Made by a program: the position numbers and the translations under genes. Positions 33,345-42,316 of a DNA stretch of 64,000 nucleotides are shown here, piece after piece; position 1 is the first letter of the stretch, and each line of letters begins with the position of its first letter. Origin of the DNA: Comamonas testosteroni (GTDB taxonomy: Bacteria > Pseudomonadota > Gammaproteobacteria > Burkholderiales > Burkholderiaceae_C); assembly GCA_008727115.1 (NCBI GenBank), contig CP044131.1:4030001-4094000 (forward strand), given 5' to 3'. The notes under the pieces are model-generated. The model ran no database searches. It was not told where the DNA came from and was given only the letters and a program-made list of their open reading frames with translations.

Positions 33345-35246
33345 TTAGTTGTTGCTGCCGCGACCGGCCACAGAGCGGTGGCCAGAGCCATCTTCAGGCT
33401 TCCAGACCTGACCGATGGACAGAGTCTTGAGCTTCTTCTTGCCGCCATACCAGAGGTTGACCAGACCGCGCGAGAAGAACACGGCCGAGAACATGCTGGT
33501 CAGAATGCCGATGCAGTGCACCACGGCAAAACCGCGCACCACGCCCGAGCCAAAGGCCAGCAGCGCCAGACCGGCAATCAGCGTGGTCACGTTGGAGTCC
33601 AGAATGGTGTGCCAGGCGCTCTCGTAACCCGCGTGAATCGCCGCCTGCGGCGAAGCTCCGGCACGCAGCTCTTCACGAATGCGCTCGTTGATCAGCACGT
33701 TCGAGTCAATGGCCACACCCAGCGCCAGCGCCATGGCGGCAATGCCGGGCAAGGTCAGCGTGGCTTGCAGCATGGACAGAATCGCCAGCAGCAGCAGCAC
33801 GTTCACCGACAGGGCAATCGTAGAGAACACGCCAAACAGCATGTAATACACGCACATGAAGCCCGCAATCGCCACCAGACCCCAGACCACGGAGTCCACA
33901 CCACGCTTGATGTTGTCCGCACCCAGGCTTGGGCCGATGGTGTATTCCTCGATGATCTCCATGGGAGCTGCCAGCGAGCCTGCGCGCAGCAGCAGCGAAG
34001 TGTCGTTGGCTTCCATGGTCGTCATGCGACCGGAAATCTGCACACGACCGCCGCCAATCTCACCGCGGATCACAGGCGCCGTCACCACCTCACCCTTGCC
34101 CTTTTCGAACAGGATGATGGCCATGCGCTTGCCCACGTTCTCGCGGGTCACGTCCTTGAAGATACGCGCACCCTTGGCGTCCAGCGTCAGGTTGACGGTA
34201 GGCTCCTGGGTCTGGCTGTCAAAGCCGGGCTGGGCATCGGTCAGGTTCTCGCCGGTCAGCGTCACCTGCTTTTGCACAATGATGGCCTGGCCATTGCGGT
34301 CCAGATATTTTTCGGAGCCAAAAGGCACGGGGCCGGAGCCCAGCTCGGCCGAGCGCGCTTCGGCAGACTCGTCCACCATGCGCACTTCCAGCGTGGCGGT
34401 ACGGCCCAAAATGTCCTTGGCCTTGGCCGTGTCCTGCACGCCGGGCAGCTGCACCACGATGCGGTCCAGGCCCTGCTGCTGAATCACCGGCTCGGCCACG
34501 CCCAGCTCGTTGATACGGTTGTGCAGCGTGACGATGTTCTGCTTGAGCGCCTGCTCCTGCACCTTGCGCAGGGCTTCGGGCTTGATCGTTGCCACCAGCT
34601 TGAAGCCCGTGCCATCAGCCACCGAAGCCGCTGTCAGGTCAGGGAACTGATCGGCAATCAGGTTGCGTGCCGGCGTCAGCGTGGCTTCATCGCGCACACG
34701 GATGCTGACATTGTTGCCATCACGGCTGACACCACCGTGGCGGATGTTCTTGTCGCGCATGGTCGTACGCAGGTCGCCGGCAAAGCTCTCGGCCTTCTTG
34801 GTCAGGGCCGCAGCCATGTCCACTTGCAGCATGAAGTGCACGCCGCCGCGCAGGTCCAGGCCCAGGTACATGGGCTTGGCACCAATGGCCGTGAGCCAGT
34901 CGGGAGAGCGCGAGACCAGGTTCAGCGCCACGATGTAGGTGGGATCGCTTGGATCGGCGATCAATGCCTTCTGGATCACGTCCTTGGCCTTGAGCTGCTC
35001 ATCGGGCGTATCAAAGCGGGCGCGCACCGAAGTGCCTTCCAGCGACAGCGAATCTGCCTGAACGCCTGCCTCTTTCAACGCAGACTCCACCTTTTGCAGC
35101 ACGGAGTCATCCACCTTCACAGTGGACTTGGCCGAGGAGACCTGCACCGCAGGCGCTTCACCAAAAAAATTGGGCAGGGTGTAGAGCACCCCCACCAGCA
35201 GCGCGATCACGATGATCGCGTACTTCCAGACCGGGTATCGGTTCAT
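33345..35246 (-). CDS. secD: Protein translocase subunit SecD
   Basis: SecD is the large RND-like partner of SecF. The 633-residue product has the N-terminal helix (YAIIVIALLVGVLYTLPNFF), the P1 periplasmic domain with LGLDLRGGVHFMLQVD, and five C-terminal helices with ALGVAIDSNVLINERIREE. ATG at 35246 gives the usual start MNRYPVWKY; 15 upstream in-frame codons were dropped. Order is yajC-secD-secF with short gaps, the standard operon; tgt and queA, which often precede yajC, are not seen upstream. Confidence 0.97.
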   Translation of the reverse strand: MNRYPVWKYAIIVIALLVGVLYTLPNFFGEAPAVQVSSAKSTVKVDDSVLQKVESALKEAGVQADSLSLEGTSVRARFDTPDEQLKAKDVIQKALIADPSDPTYIVALNLVSRSPDWLTAIGAKPMYLGLDLRGGVHFMLQVDMAAALTKKAESFAGDLRTTMRDKNIRHGGVSRDGNNVSIRVRDEATLTPARNLIADQFPDLTAASVADGTGFKLVATIKPEALRKVQEQALKQNIVTLHNRINELGVAEPVIQQQGLDRIVVQLPGVQDTAKAKDILGRTATLEVRMVDESAEARSAELGSGPVPFGSEKYLDRNGQAIIVQKQVTLTGENLTDAQPGFDSQTQEPTVNLTLDAKGARIFKDVTRENVGKRMAIILFEKGKGEVVTAPVIRGEIGGGRVQISGRMTTMEANDTSLLLRAGSLAAPMEIIEEYTIGPSLGADNIKRGVDSVVWGLVAIAGFMCVYYMLFGVFSTIALSVNVLLLLAILSMLQATLTLPGIAAMALALGVAIDSNVLINERIREELRAGASPQAAIHAGYESAWHTILDSNVTTLIAGLALLAFGSGVVRGFAVVHCIGILTSMFSAVFFSRGLVNLWYGGKKKLKTLSIGQVWKPEDGSGHRSVAGRGSNN

Positions 35247-35334
35247 GATCGCGCTCTTTGTTTTACAGCAACGCACAACGGGTACGCACACTCTGGCCGA
35301 GCGCCGTACCCCTCAAAACTCACAACAGACAGGC

Positions 35335-35667
35335 TTACTTGGCCGTGCCCTTGGGCAGCACCTGCACCACAGCGGAGCGCTGGATCTGGACTTCCACGCC
35401 AGAAGCCACTTCGATGTAGAGGAACTGCTCGGCAATGCGCGTCACGGTGCCGATGATGCCGCCGGCGGTCGCCACTTCGTCACCCTTGGCCAGGGCCTCA
35501 ACCATGGCGCGATGCTCTTTCTGGCGCTTCATCTGGGGGCGGATCATCACGAAGTACAGCACCACGAACATCAGCACCAGAGGCAGCATGCCGGTGAGCG
35601 AACCCATGAAGCCACCTTCAGCAGCGGCGGCAGGAGCGGTCTGAGCGAAAGCAGAAGAAATGAACAC
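35335..35667 (-). CDS. yajC: Preprotein translocase accessory subunit YajC
   Basis: YajC is the small bitopic membrane protein associated with SecDF. The 110-residue product has a leading short hydrophobic segment (MFISSAFAQT), the membrane helix (about 27-45, MLPLVLMFVVLYFVMIRPQ) and the cytoplasmic domain with QMKRQKEHRAMVEALAKGDEVATAGGIIG. It heads the yajC-secD-secF operon. Confidence 0.96.
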   Translation of the reverse strand: MFISSAFAQTAPAAAAEGGFMGSLTGMLPLVLMFVVLYFVMIRPQMKRQKEHRAMVEALAKGDEVATAGGIIGTVTRIAEQFLYIEVASGVEVQIQRSAVVQVLPKGTAK

Positions 35668-36028
35668 GAAAAGGCTCCGAAAGAGTGAATTTGTCAGGAA
35701 TAGGGTCTGACAGACGCGCGGTTGCAGCGACGGCCAGGTCAGCGGGACATTGTATTCGGCTGGCTTGTTCCCAAGATGGGCAGGGTCAGTCAGATGGCAC
35801 AGGCATTCCCTGATGTAACGGCTTTCGCCCTCTACACACCCATCCAGCCGAATAAAAACATAGCTTCGAGCGCCAATCCTGTATTGCTTTCAGACTGTTT
35901 TGTATTTGAATTTATTGAATAGCGAAGGCTAGCAGCTATTAAAAATATAGCTCAAAGCACTGTCTGTCATTGCCACGAATGCAAAGGCCGGGTCTCCCCG
36001 GCCTTTTTTGTGATGCAAGTTCTCGCAA
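35668..36028. other. Gap between yajC and the indolepyruvate oxidoreductase gene; one repeat half and one hairpin
   Basis: This 361-base gap must hold the yajC-secDF promoter. It contains a half copy of the TAGCTGC repeat (GCTAGCAGCTATT, 35929-35941) and, at 35983-36009, a strong hairpin GGCCGGG/CCCGGCC. The hairpin has six T on the plus-strand side but only three on the minus-strand side, where the oxidoreductase gene ends. No reading frame looks real. Confidence 0.6.
35983..36009. terminator. Terminator-type hairpin downstream of the indolepyruvate oxidoreductase gene
   Basis: AAAGGCCGGG, loop TCTC, CCCGGCCTTTTTT. It is 20 bp past the oxidoreductase stop on the minus strand, though the better T-tract faces the plus strand. 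It may work in both directions. Confidence 0.7.
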
Positions 36029-39000
36029 TTAGTTCACTGGCATTGCTTGCACAGCGACAGGTGCGGCGGCTGCCGGCGCATTCCAGCGCTGCATCAGGCC
36101 CTGCCATTTGGTGCGTGCCACCGCCAGATTGCGCTCCTTCACATGGCCGTAGCCGCGAATTTCCTCGGGGATGGAAGCGATTTCCACGGCCAGCGCCAGC
36201 TTGTCGGTGCTCAAGTCCTTGAGCAAGGTTTCGATGCACTGGCGGTATTCCACGATCAGCGCACGCTCGGTCTTGCGCTCTTCGGTGCGGCCAAACGGAT
36301 CAAGCGCCGTGCCGCGCAGGCCCTTCATGCCCGCCAGCACGCCCATGGCCTTGCGCATCCAGGGGCCATAGGCCTTTTTCTTCAGCTGACCTTTTTCGTC
36401 CTTCTGGGCCGTGGTGGGTGGCGCCAGGTGGTGAACGATCTTGAAATCGCCCTCGAACATCTCGCTGATCTTGCTGGTGAAGGCCGCATCGGTGTGCAGG
36501 CGCGCCACTTCGTACTCGTCCTTGTACGCCATCAGCTTGAACAGATAGCGCGCCACGGCCTGCGACAGGCGTGTGCCCTGGCCCAGCTTTTCCTCTGCAC
36601 CGCGCACCTTGGCCACAAAATCCTGATATTGCTGAGCGTAGGCGGCGTTCTGGTAACCGGTCAAAAACTCCACACGCTTGGCCAGCATTTCGTCCAGCGA
36701 TGGCTTTTTGACGATCTGAATGACCTGCGAAGCCTGATACAGCGCCTGCACCGCAGCCAGATCATGGGCGCAGCGGCGGCCCCACTCAAACGCAGCCTGG
36801 TTGTTTTCGATCTGCACGCCGTTGAGCTCCATGGCCCGCATCAGCGCGGCATGGCTCAGTGGAACGCGGCCTTTTTGCCATGCGTAGCCCAGCATCATGG
36901 GGTTGGCGTATATGCTGTCGCCCAGCAGCGCAGTGGCGGCTTTTTCAGCATCAAAGCTGCCGATGCCGTCCACACCCACAGCGTCGACCAGTGCCTGCAC
37001 GCAGCGTGCATCGGGCGACTGCCAGTCGGGGTTGCCCACAAACGCCGCCGTGGGCGACGCATGGGTGTTGAGCGCGATGAAGGTGCGGCCCGGCTGCATC
37101 ACCGACATGGTGGTGGGCGTAGCCGTGACGATGGGGTCGCAGCCAATGACCAGATCGGCCTTGGCCATGTCCACCTTGGTGGTGTAGATAGCGTCCACAC
37201 GGTTGGCAATCTGGATATGGCTCCAGGTGGAGCCGCCTTTTTGCGCCAGCCCTGCGGCATCCTGCGTAATCACGCCCTTGCCTTCCAGGTGAGCCGCCAT
37301 GCCCAGCAGCGAGCCAATGGTGATGACGCCCGTGCCGCCCACGCCGGCCACCACAATGCCCCAGGCCTGCTCGGCCACGGGAATCACGGGGTCGGGAATG
37401 CCGGGCATGGAATCCAGATTGCCCTTTTTCTCTTTCTTGGGCTTTTTCAGCGTTCCGCCCTCCACCGTCACAAAGCTGGGGCAGAAGCCGTTGACGCAGG
37501 AGTAATCCTTGTTGCAGCTGTTCTGGTTGATGCGGCGCTTGCGGCCAAACTCTGTCTCCACCGGCTCCACCGACAGGCAGTTGGACTTGACAGAACAGTC
37601 GCCACAGCCTTCGCAGACCAGCTCGTTGATGATGACGGTCTTGTCCGGCGTGCTCAGGGTGCCGCGTTTGCGGCGGCGGCGCTTTTCGGTGGCGCAGGTC
37701 TGGTCGTAAATGATGGCCGTGCAGCCCTTGAGCTCGCGGAACTGGCGCTGAATCGCATCCAGCTCGTCGCGGTGATGCACGGTCACGCCCTCGCCCAGCT
37801 TTACGCCGTCGTACTTCTGCGGTTCATCGGTGACGATGACCAGTTTCTGCACGCCTTCGGAGAGCAGGCTGTTCATGATCTGCAGCACCGAATGGCCTTC
37901 GGGACGTTCACCCACGCGCTGGCCGCCGGTCATGGCTACTGCGTCGTTGTAGAGCACCTTGTAGGTGATGTTGGTGCCCGCCGCAATGCTCTGGCGAATC
38001 GCCAGCAGGCCGCTGTGAAAGTAGGTGCCGTCGCCCAGATTGGCGAACACATGCGGCTCTTTGGTAAACGGCGCCTGCCCCACCCAGGTCACGCCCTCGC
38101 CGCCCATTTGCGTGAAGGTGCTGGTGTTGCGGTCGGGCATCCAGGTCGTCATGTAGTGGCAGCCAATACCGGCCACTGCACGCGAGCCTTCGGGCACGCG
38201 GGTGCTGGTGTTGTGCGGGCAGCCGCTGCAGAACCAGGGCGTGCGGTCGCCGGTCGATGCTTCCTTGGCGGCCTTGAGCGCGGCTTCGCGGGCGTCCAGC
38301 ACGGCGATGCGCTCTTGCATACGCGCTTCGATATGCGCGGGCACACCCAGCTTTTTCAGACGCTGCGCAATGGCGCGGGCAATCAGCGCGGGTGTCAGAT
38401 CGGCATTGGGGCGCAGCAGCCAGTCGGAGCTGGGGTTGGGCAGCGACCATTCGCCGCCATGCTCGTCGCAAAACTTGCCCACCACATTGGGGCGCACATC
38501 GTCGCGCCAGTTGTAGAGCTCTTCCTTGACCTGATATTCGATGACCTGGCGCTTTTCCTCGACCACCAGAATTTCCTGCAGGCCGCGCGCAAAGTCACGC
38601 GTGATGGTGGCCTCCAGCGGCCAGACCACGTTGACCTTGTGCAGGCGAATGCCCAGCTGGCGGCAGGTTTCGTCGTCCAGCCCCAGATCGGCCAGCGCCT
38701 GGCGCGTGTCGTTATAGGCCTTGCCGCTGGAGATGATGCCAAAGCGGTCATTCGGCCCTTCAATCACGTTGTGGTTGAGCTTGTTGGCGCGCACATAGGC
38801 CAGGGCTGCGTACCACTTGTAGTTCATCAGGCGCGCTTCCTGCTCCAGTGGCGGGTCGGGCCAGCGGATATGCAGGCCGCCGGGCGGCATGACAAAGTCT
38901 TCGGGAATGATGATGTTGACGCGGTCGGGATCGACCTCGACAGAGGAAGAGGACTCCACCACTTCCTGAATCGTCTTCATGCCCGACCACAGACCCGAAA

Positions 39001-39607
39001 AACGGCTCATGGCAAAGGCATGCAGGCCCATGTCCAGAATGTCCTGCACATTGCTGGGGAAGAACACCGGCGTGCCGCAGGCCTTGAAGATGTGGTCACT
39101 CTGGTGCGCAGCGGTGCTGGATTTGCTGATGTGGTCATCGCCCGCAATCGCAATCACGCCACCATGCTTGGCCGTGCCTGCCATGTTGGCGTGCTTGAAC
39201 ACATCCGAACAACGGTCCACGCCCGGGCCCTTGCCGTACCAGATGCCGAAAACGCCATCGAACTTCTTGGTATCGGGATAAAGATCGAGCTGTTGCGAGC
39301 CCCAGACCGCGGTGGCGCCCAGCTCCTCATTCACACCGGGCTGAAAGACGATGTGGTTCGCCTCCATGTGCTTCTTGGCCGCCCACAGCGACTGGTCGTA
39401 AGTACCCAGGGGCGAGCCGCGATAGCCGCTGATAAAGCCTGCGGTGTTCAGCCCCGCCTGTGCATCGCGCAAGCGCTGCAGCATGGGCAGTCGGACCAAG
39501 GCCTGCACGCCACTCATAAAGGCGCGACCGCGATCCAGGGAATATTTGTCGTCCAGAGTCACGGACTCCAGGGCACGACGGACTTCATCGGGCAAGGGGG
39601 CATTCAT
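36029..39607 (-). CDS. Fused indolepyruvate ferredoxin oxidoreductase
   Basis: The enzyme oxidatively decarboxylates aryl (indole-) pyruvates to acyl-CoA with thiamine diphosphate. The 1192-residue single chain fuses the parts that are separate IorA and IorB in archaea. It has an N-terminal pyrimidine-binding domain (SGYRGSPLGTYD), a ThDP domain (GDGTYFHSGLLAIRQSI, YNDAVAMTGGQ) and an iron-sulfur cluster region with CEGCGDCSVKSNC and further Cys in NSCNKDYSCVNGFC (about 655-710). The gamma domain (GVGGTGVITIGSLLGMAAHLEG) and a C-terminal extension complete it. Diverges from an Lrp/AsnC gene, its likely regulator. A role in aromatic amino acid catabolism is inferred. Confidence 0.92.
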   Translation of the reverse strand: MNAPLPDEVRRALESVTLDDKYSLDRGRAFMSGVQALVRLPMLQRLRDAQAGLNTAGFISGYRGSPLGTYDQSLWAAKKHMEANHIVFQPGVNEELGATAVWGSQQLDLYPDTKKFDGVFGIWYGKGPGVDRCSDVFKHANMAGTAKHGGVIAIAGDDHISKSSTAAHQSDHIFKACGTPVFFPSNVQDILDMGLHAFAMSRFSGLWSGMKTIQEVVESSSSVEVDPDRVNIIIPEDFVMPPGGLHIRWPDPPLEQEARLMNYKWYAALAYVRANKLNHNVIEGPNDRFGIISSGKAYNDTRQALADLGLDDETCRQLGIRLHKVNVVWPLEATITRDFARGLQEILVVEEKRQVIEYQVKEELYNWRDDVRPNVVGKFCDEHGGEWSLPNPSSDWLLRPNADLTPALIARAIAQRLKKLGVPAHIEARMQERIAVLDAREAALKAAKEASTGDRTPWFCSGCPHNTSTRVPEGSRAVAGIGCHYMTTWMPDRNTSTFTQMGGEGVTWVGQAPFTKEPHVFANLGDGTYFHSGLLAIRQSIAAGTNITYKVLYNDAVAMTGGQRVGERPEGHSVLQIMNSLLSEGVQKLVIVTDEPQKYDGVKLGEGVTVHHRDELDAIQRQFRELKGCTAIIYDQTCATEKRRRRKRGTLSTPDKTVIINELVCEGCGDCSVKSNCLSVEPVETEFGRKRRINQNSCNKDYSCVNGFCPSFVTVEGGTLKKPKKEKKGNLDSMPGIPDPVIPVAEQAWGIVVAGVGGTGVITIGSLLGMAAHLEGKGVITQDAAGLAQKGGSTWSHIQIANRVDAIYTTKVDMAKADLVIGCDPIVTATPTTMSVMQPGRTFIALNTHASPTAAFVGNPDWQSPDARCVQALVDAVGVDGIGSFDAEKAATALLGDSIYANPMMLGYAWQKGRVPLSHAALMRAMELNGVQIENNQAAFEWGRRCAHDLAAVQALYQASQVIQIVKKPSLDEMLAKRVEFLTGYQNAAYAQQYQDFVAKVRGAEEKLGQGTRLSQAVARYLFKLMAYKDEYEVARLHTDAAFTSKISEMFEGDFKIVHHLAPPTTAQKDEKGQLKKKAYGPWMRKAMGVLAGMKGLRGTALDPFGRTEERKTERALIVEYRQCIETLLKDLSTDKLALAVEIASIPEEIRGYGHVKERNLAVARTKWQGLMQRWNAPAAAAPVAVQAMPVN

Positions 39608-39794
39608 GGCTTGTTGTCTCCATGGGGGGTGAGCGCCCATCGCAGCTGTTGGCCACCTGGGCAGCTATTTATGCATGACTGCGCCAACGACACAGAGCAC
39701 GAGCTGTTTTCACAAAGTTTACGGAAAACGTCCCGCATAGGGCTTTCTTTTTATTGCCGGGATTAACCTAGTTTTTGAAAGAATCTTGCTGTAA

Positions 39795-39804
39795 ATTGCG
39801 CAAT
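39795..39804. promoter_or_regulatory. Perfect 10-bp palindrome abutting the Lrp/AsnC start codon
   Basis: ATTGCGCAAT ends one base before the ATG at 39805, in the gap shared with the divergent oxidoreductase gene. Lrp-family regulators bind short AT-flanked palindromes and often repress themselves, so this is a candidate operator. It also leaves no room for a Shine-Dalgarno site. Confidence 0.4.
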
Positions 39805-40287
39805 ATGAATCAGCTAGACAAGTTTGACTGGGCCATCCTGAATGAGCTGCAAATCAATGCACGCCTGACCAATGCCGAGCTGGCCCAGCGCGTAGGCCTG
39901 TCCGCCGCGCCCTGCTGGCGGCGCGTGCGAGCCCTGGAAGAGGCCGGCTACATCACCGGCTATCACGCCACGCTGGACCGCCACAAGCTGGGCCTGGGCG
40001 TGCTGGCCTTTGTGCGCGTGGATGCCGCGCAGAACACCGCCGACATCACCGAGCGCATGGAAGAAGCCATACGCCTGCTGCCCGAAGTCACGACCTGCCA
40101 CTACATCAGCGGCGCAGGCACTTTCGAGTTGCAGGTAGTTGCCAAGGATCTGGAGAGCTTTTCGGGCTTTGTGCGCAATGTGCTGCTGCGCCTGCCCAAC
40201 GTCAAAGACGTGCACACGATTTTTTCGCTGGGCGAGGTCAAGTCCAGCAGCTCTTTGCCGCTGCCCAATACGCTGACGCACGCATAA
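39805..40287 (+). CDS. Lrp/AsnC family transcriptional regulator
   Basis: The 160-residue product has an N-terminal helix-turn-helix (residues 4-55; DWAILNELQINARLTNAELAQRVGLSAAPCWRRV, given in family order) and a C-terminal RAM amino-acid-binding domain (about 65-145; LGVLAFVRVDA, PEVTTCHYISGAGTFELQVVA, VKDVHTIFSLGEVK). It diverges from the indolepyruvate oxidoreductase gene with a 197-bp gap. Such pairs are usually regulator and target, with an aromatic amino acid as plausible effector. The longer in-frame start at 39775 was rejected as leader. Confidence 0.93.
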   Translation: MNQLDKFDWAILNELQINARLTNAELAQRVGLSAAPCWRRVRALEEAGYITGYHATLDRHKLGLGVLAFVRVDAAQNTADITERMEEAIRLLPEVTTCHYISGAGTFELQVVAKDLESFSGFVRNVLLRLPNVKDVHTIFSLGEVKSSSSLPLPNTLTHA

Positions 40288-40505
40288 GCCCGACCCACGC
40301 CCGGCTCACATGCTTCTGAAATCGAAGCATGCATCGCTCTACCCTCATCAACTTGAAGTCAAACAGTGCCAAGACCACGACGCCGCAGGCGCAGTAAGCT
40401 CATGATTTCATAGCAAGCTGCGCTCCACTGCTGCGCGCAGCGGCTTGGGGGTTTGAGGAACTACGTATTGGTCATCTGCCGCTTCCTCGGACAGAATCGG
40501 CCTCT

Positions 40506-42212
40506 ATGGCCCATGAAGACTCTCCAGACCACGCAGCACCTCACAGCACTTCACAGCAGGCCCCCAGCCCAGCAGGCAAACTGCTGGAAGACCCTTCAGG
40601 CATGAGCAGCGGCGGGCCGCCTCCCGGCTCTGCCACACCCGGCGTCTGGACGCCGCTGGCCACGCCCACCTTCCGCATGCTGTGGATGATCTGGATGGCG
40701 GCCAATATCTGCATGTGGATGAACGATGTGGCAGCCGCCTGGCTGATGACATCGCTGACTACCTCGCCCGTGCTGGTCGCGCTGGTGCAGTCGGCCTCCA
40801 CGCTGCCGGTATTCTTTCTGGCCCTGCCCAGCGGCGCGCTGGCCGATATTCTGGATCGGCGCCGCTACTTCATCGTCACCCAGTTCTGGGTGGCCGCCGT
40901 GGCTCTGCTGCTGTGCCTGGTCGTGCTGTCCGGCCAACTCACGCCCTATCTGCTGCTGGCTCTGGTGTTTGCCAACGGCATCGGTCTGGCCATGCGCTGG
41001 CCGGTGTTCTCTGCACTGATTCCCGAGCTGGTGCCCAAGCACCATCTGCCGTTTGCCATGGCGCTCAACGGCGTGGCCATGAATGCCTCGCGCATCATCG
41101 GGCCGCTGGTGGCGGGCGCCATCATTGCCAGCCTGGGCAGCGCCTGGGTGTTTGTGCTGAATGCGGCACTGTCCATCGTCTCGGGCTTTGTGCTGCTGCG
41201 CTGGAGACGCCAGCAGCCGGACAATCCGCTGGGCCGCGAGCGCCTGGGCTCGGCCATGCGCGTGGGGCTGCAGTTCATCAAGGAATCGCCGCGCATGCAT
41301 GCCGTGCTGCTGCGCACCATCTGCTACTTTCTGCAGGCCGCCGCCATCATGGCGCTGCTGCCGCTGACTGCCCAGCGCCTGGACCACGGCAGCGCCGCCA
41401 GTGGCAGTGCGGGCACCTTCACGGTGCTGCTGGCCTCCATGGGCGCGGGCGCAATTCTGGGCGCCATGCTGATGCCGCGCATACGCCAGATGCTGTCGGG
41501 CGAGCGCACGGTGCTAGCCGGCGTGGCCGCACAAAGCCTGGCCACGCTGACCGTGGCCTTTGCGCCCCATATTGCCGTCGCCGTGCTGGGCATGATGCTG
41601 TCCGGCGTGGCCCTGCTGGCCACGGCCAACACGCTGGGCGTGGCAGCGCAGATGGCGCTGCCAAACTGGGTGAGGGCGCGCGGCATGTCGATTTATCAGA
41701 TGTCCATCATGGGCAGCACGGCCATTGGCGCGGCCATCTGGGGCAAGCTGGCCAGCCTGGCCACGGTGCAGATCAGCATGGCGGTGGCGGCCATCAGCGG
41801 GCTGACCGCGCTGCTGATCGTGCAGCGCCTGAACCCCGACCGCGACATAGAGGAAGACCTGAGCCCCTCACGCGCCTTCACGCCGCCCGCGCACAGCGAG
41901 CCTGAGCAAGGCCGGGTGGTAGTGACCATCGAATACCAGATCGACCCGGCCAAAGCCGATGCGTTTCGCGAGCTGATGCAGCTCAGCCGCCGCAGCCGCC
42001 TGCGCCAGGGCGCGCTGTCCTGGCAGTTGCTACACAGCATGAGCCAGCCCGAGCGCTATGTGGAGCAGATCACCGACGAGTCCTGGACCGAGCACCTGCG
42101 CCGCTTTGAGCGCGTCACCGCCGACGACGTCGCCCTGCGTGACCGCAAGCTGGCCTTTCACAAGGGCAAGGAGCCACCCCTGGTGCAGCGCTTTTTTGCC
42201 GATGCCAGCTGA
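40506..42212 (+). CDS. MFS transporter (EntS/MFS_3 type) with C-terminal monooxygenase-like domain
   Basis: The 568-residue protein has a 12-helix major facilitator core (about residues 50-440). It includes ALPSGALADILDRRRYFIV (the loop 2-3 motif), NGIGLAMRWPVFSALIPELV and NWVRARGMSIYQMSIMGSTAIG. A soluble tail of about 95 residues (VVVTIEYQIDPAKADAFRELM, ERYVEQITDESWTEHLRRFERV) resembles the antibiotic biosynthesis monooxygenase ferredoxin-like fold. This tail is known in the MFS_3 family. Probably an efflux or siderophore exporter; cargo unknown. The N-terminal 35 residues are low complexity, so MSSGGPPP or later starts are possible. Confidence 0.88.
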   Translation: MAHEDSPDHAAPHSTSQQAPSPAGKLLEDPSGMSSGGPPPGSATPGVWTPLATPTFRMLWMIWMAANICMWMNDVAAAWLMTSLTTSPVLVALVQSASTLPVFFLALPSGALADILDRRRYFIVTQFWVAAVALLLCLVVLSGQLTPYLLLALVFANGIGLAMRWPVFSALIPELVPKHHLPFAMALNGVAMNASRIIGPLVAGAIIASLGSAWVFVLNAALSIVSGFVLLRWRRQQPDNPLGRERLGSAMRVGLQFIKESPRMHAVLLRTICYFLQAAAIMALLPLTAQRLDHGSAASGSAGTFTVLLASMGAGAILGAMLMPRIRQMLSGERTVLAGVAAQSLATLTVAFAPHIAVAVLGMMLSGVALLATANTLGVAAQMALPNWVRARGMSIYQMSIMGSTAIGAAIWGKLASLATVQISMAVAAISGLTALLIVQRLNPDRDIEEDLSPSRAFTPPAHSEPEQGRVVVTIEYQIDPAKADAFRELMQLSRRSRLRQGALSWQLLHSMSQPERYVEQITDESWTEHLRRFERVTADDVALRDRKLAFHKGKEPPLVQRFFADAS

Positions 42213-42214
42213 AA

Positions 42215-42308
42215 CAAAAAAGGAGCTGGCAGTGCTTGCTAATCAACAGTTTCAGGTATGAATAACCTTGAAACCATGAACCAGAAAGCGCCAGCAGCTC
42301 CTGTTTTT
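42215..42308. repeat. Double-hairpin dispersed repeat between the MFS gene and mltA
   Basis: Outer arms AGGAGCTGGC and GCCAGCAGCTCCT, inner stem TTTCAGGT with ACCTTGAAA, flanked by A and T tracts. It fills the 104-bp convergent gap and probably terminates both genes. Same design as the copy at 10531-10622. Confidence 0.75.
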
Positions 42309-42316
42309 AAGATGAC

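Noticed and set aside
33378-35456. A 692-codon frame opposite secD
   Set aside because: Same artefact; no domain, no ribosome site, and secD is certain on the other strand.
36047-39766. A 1239-codon plus-strand open frame opposite the indolepyruvate oxidoreductase gene
   Set aside because: It mirrors a real GC-rich gene; the translation is His/Gln/Gly-rich without domains, a common antisense artefact.
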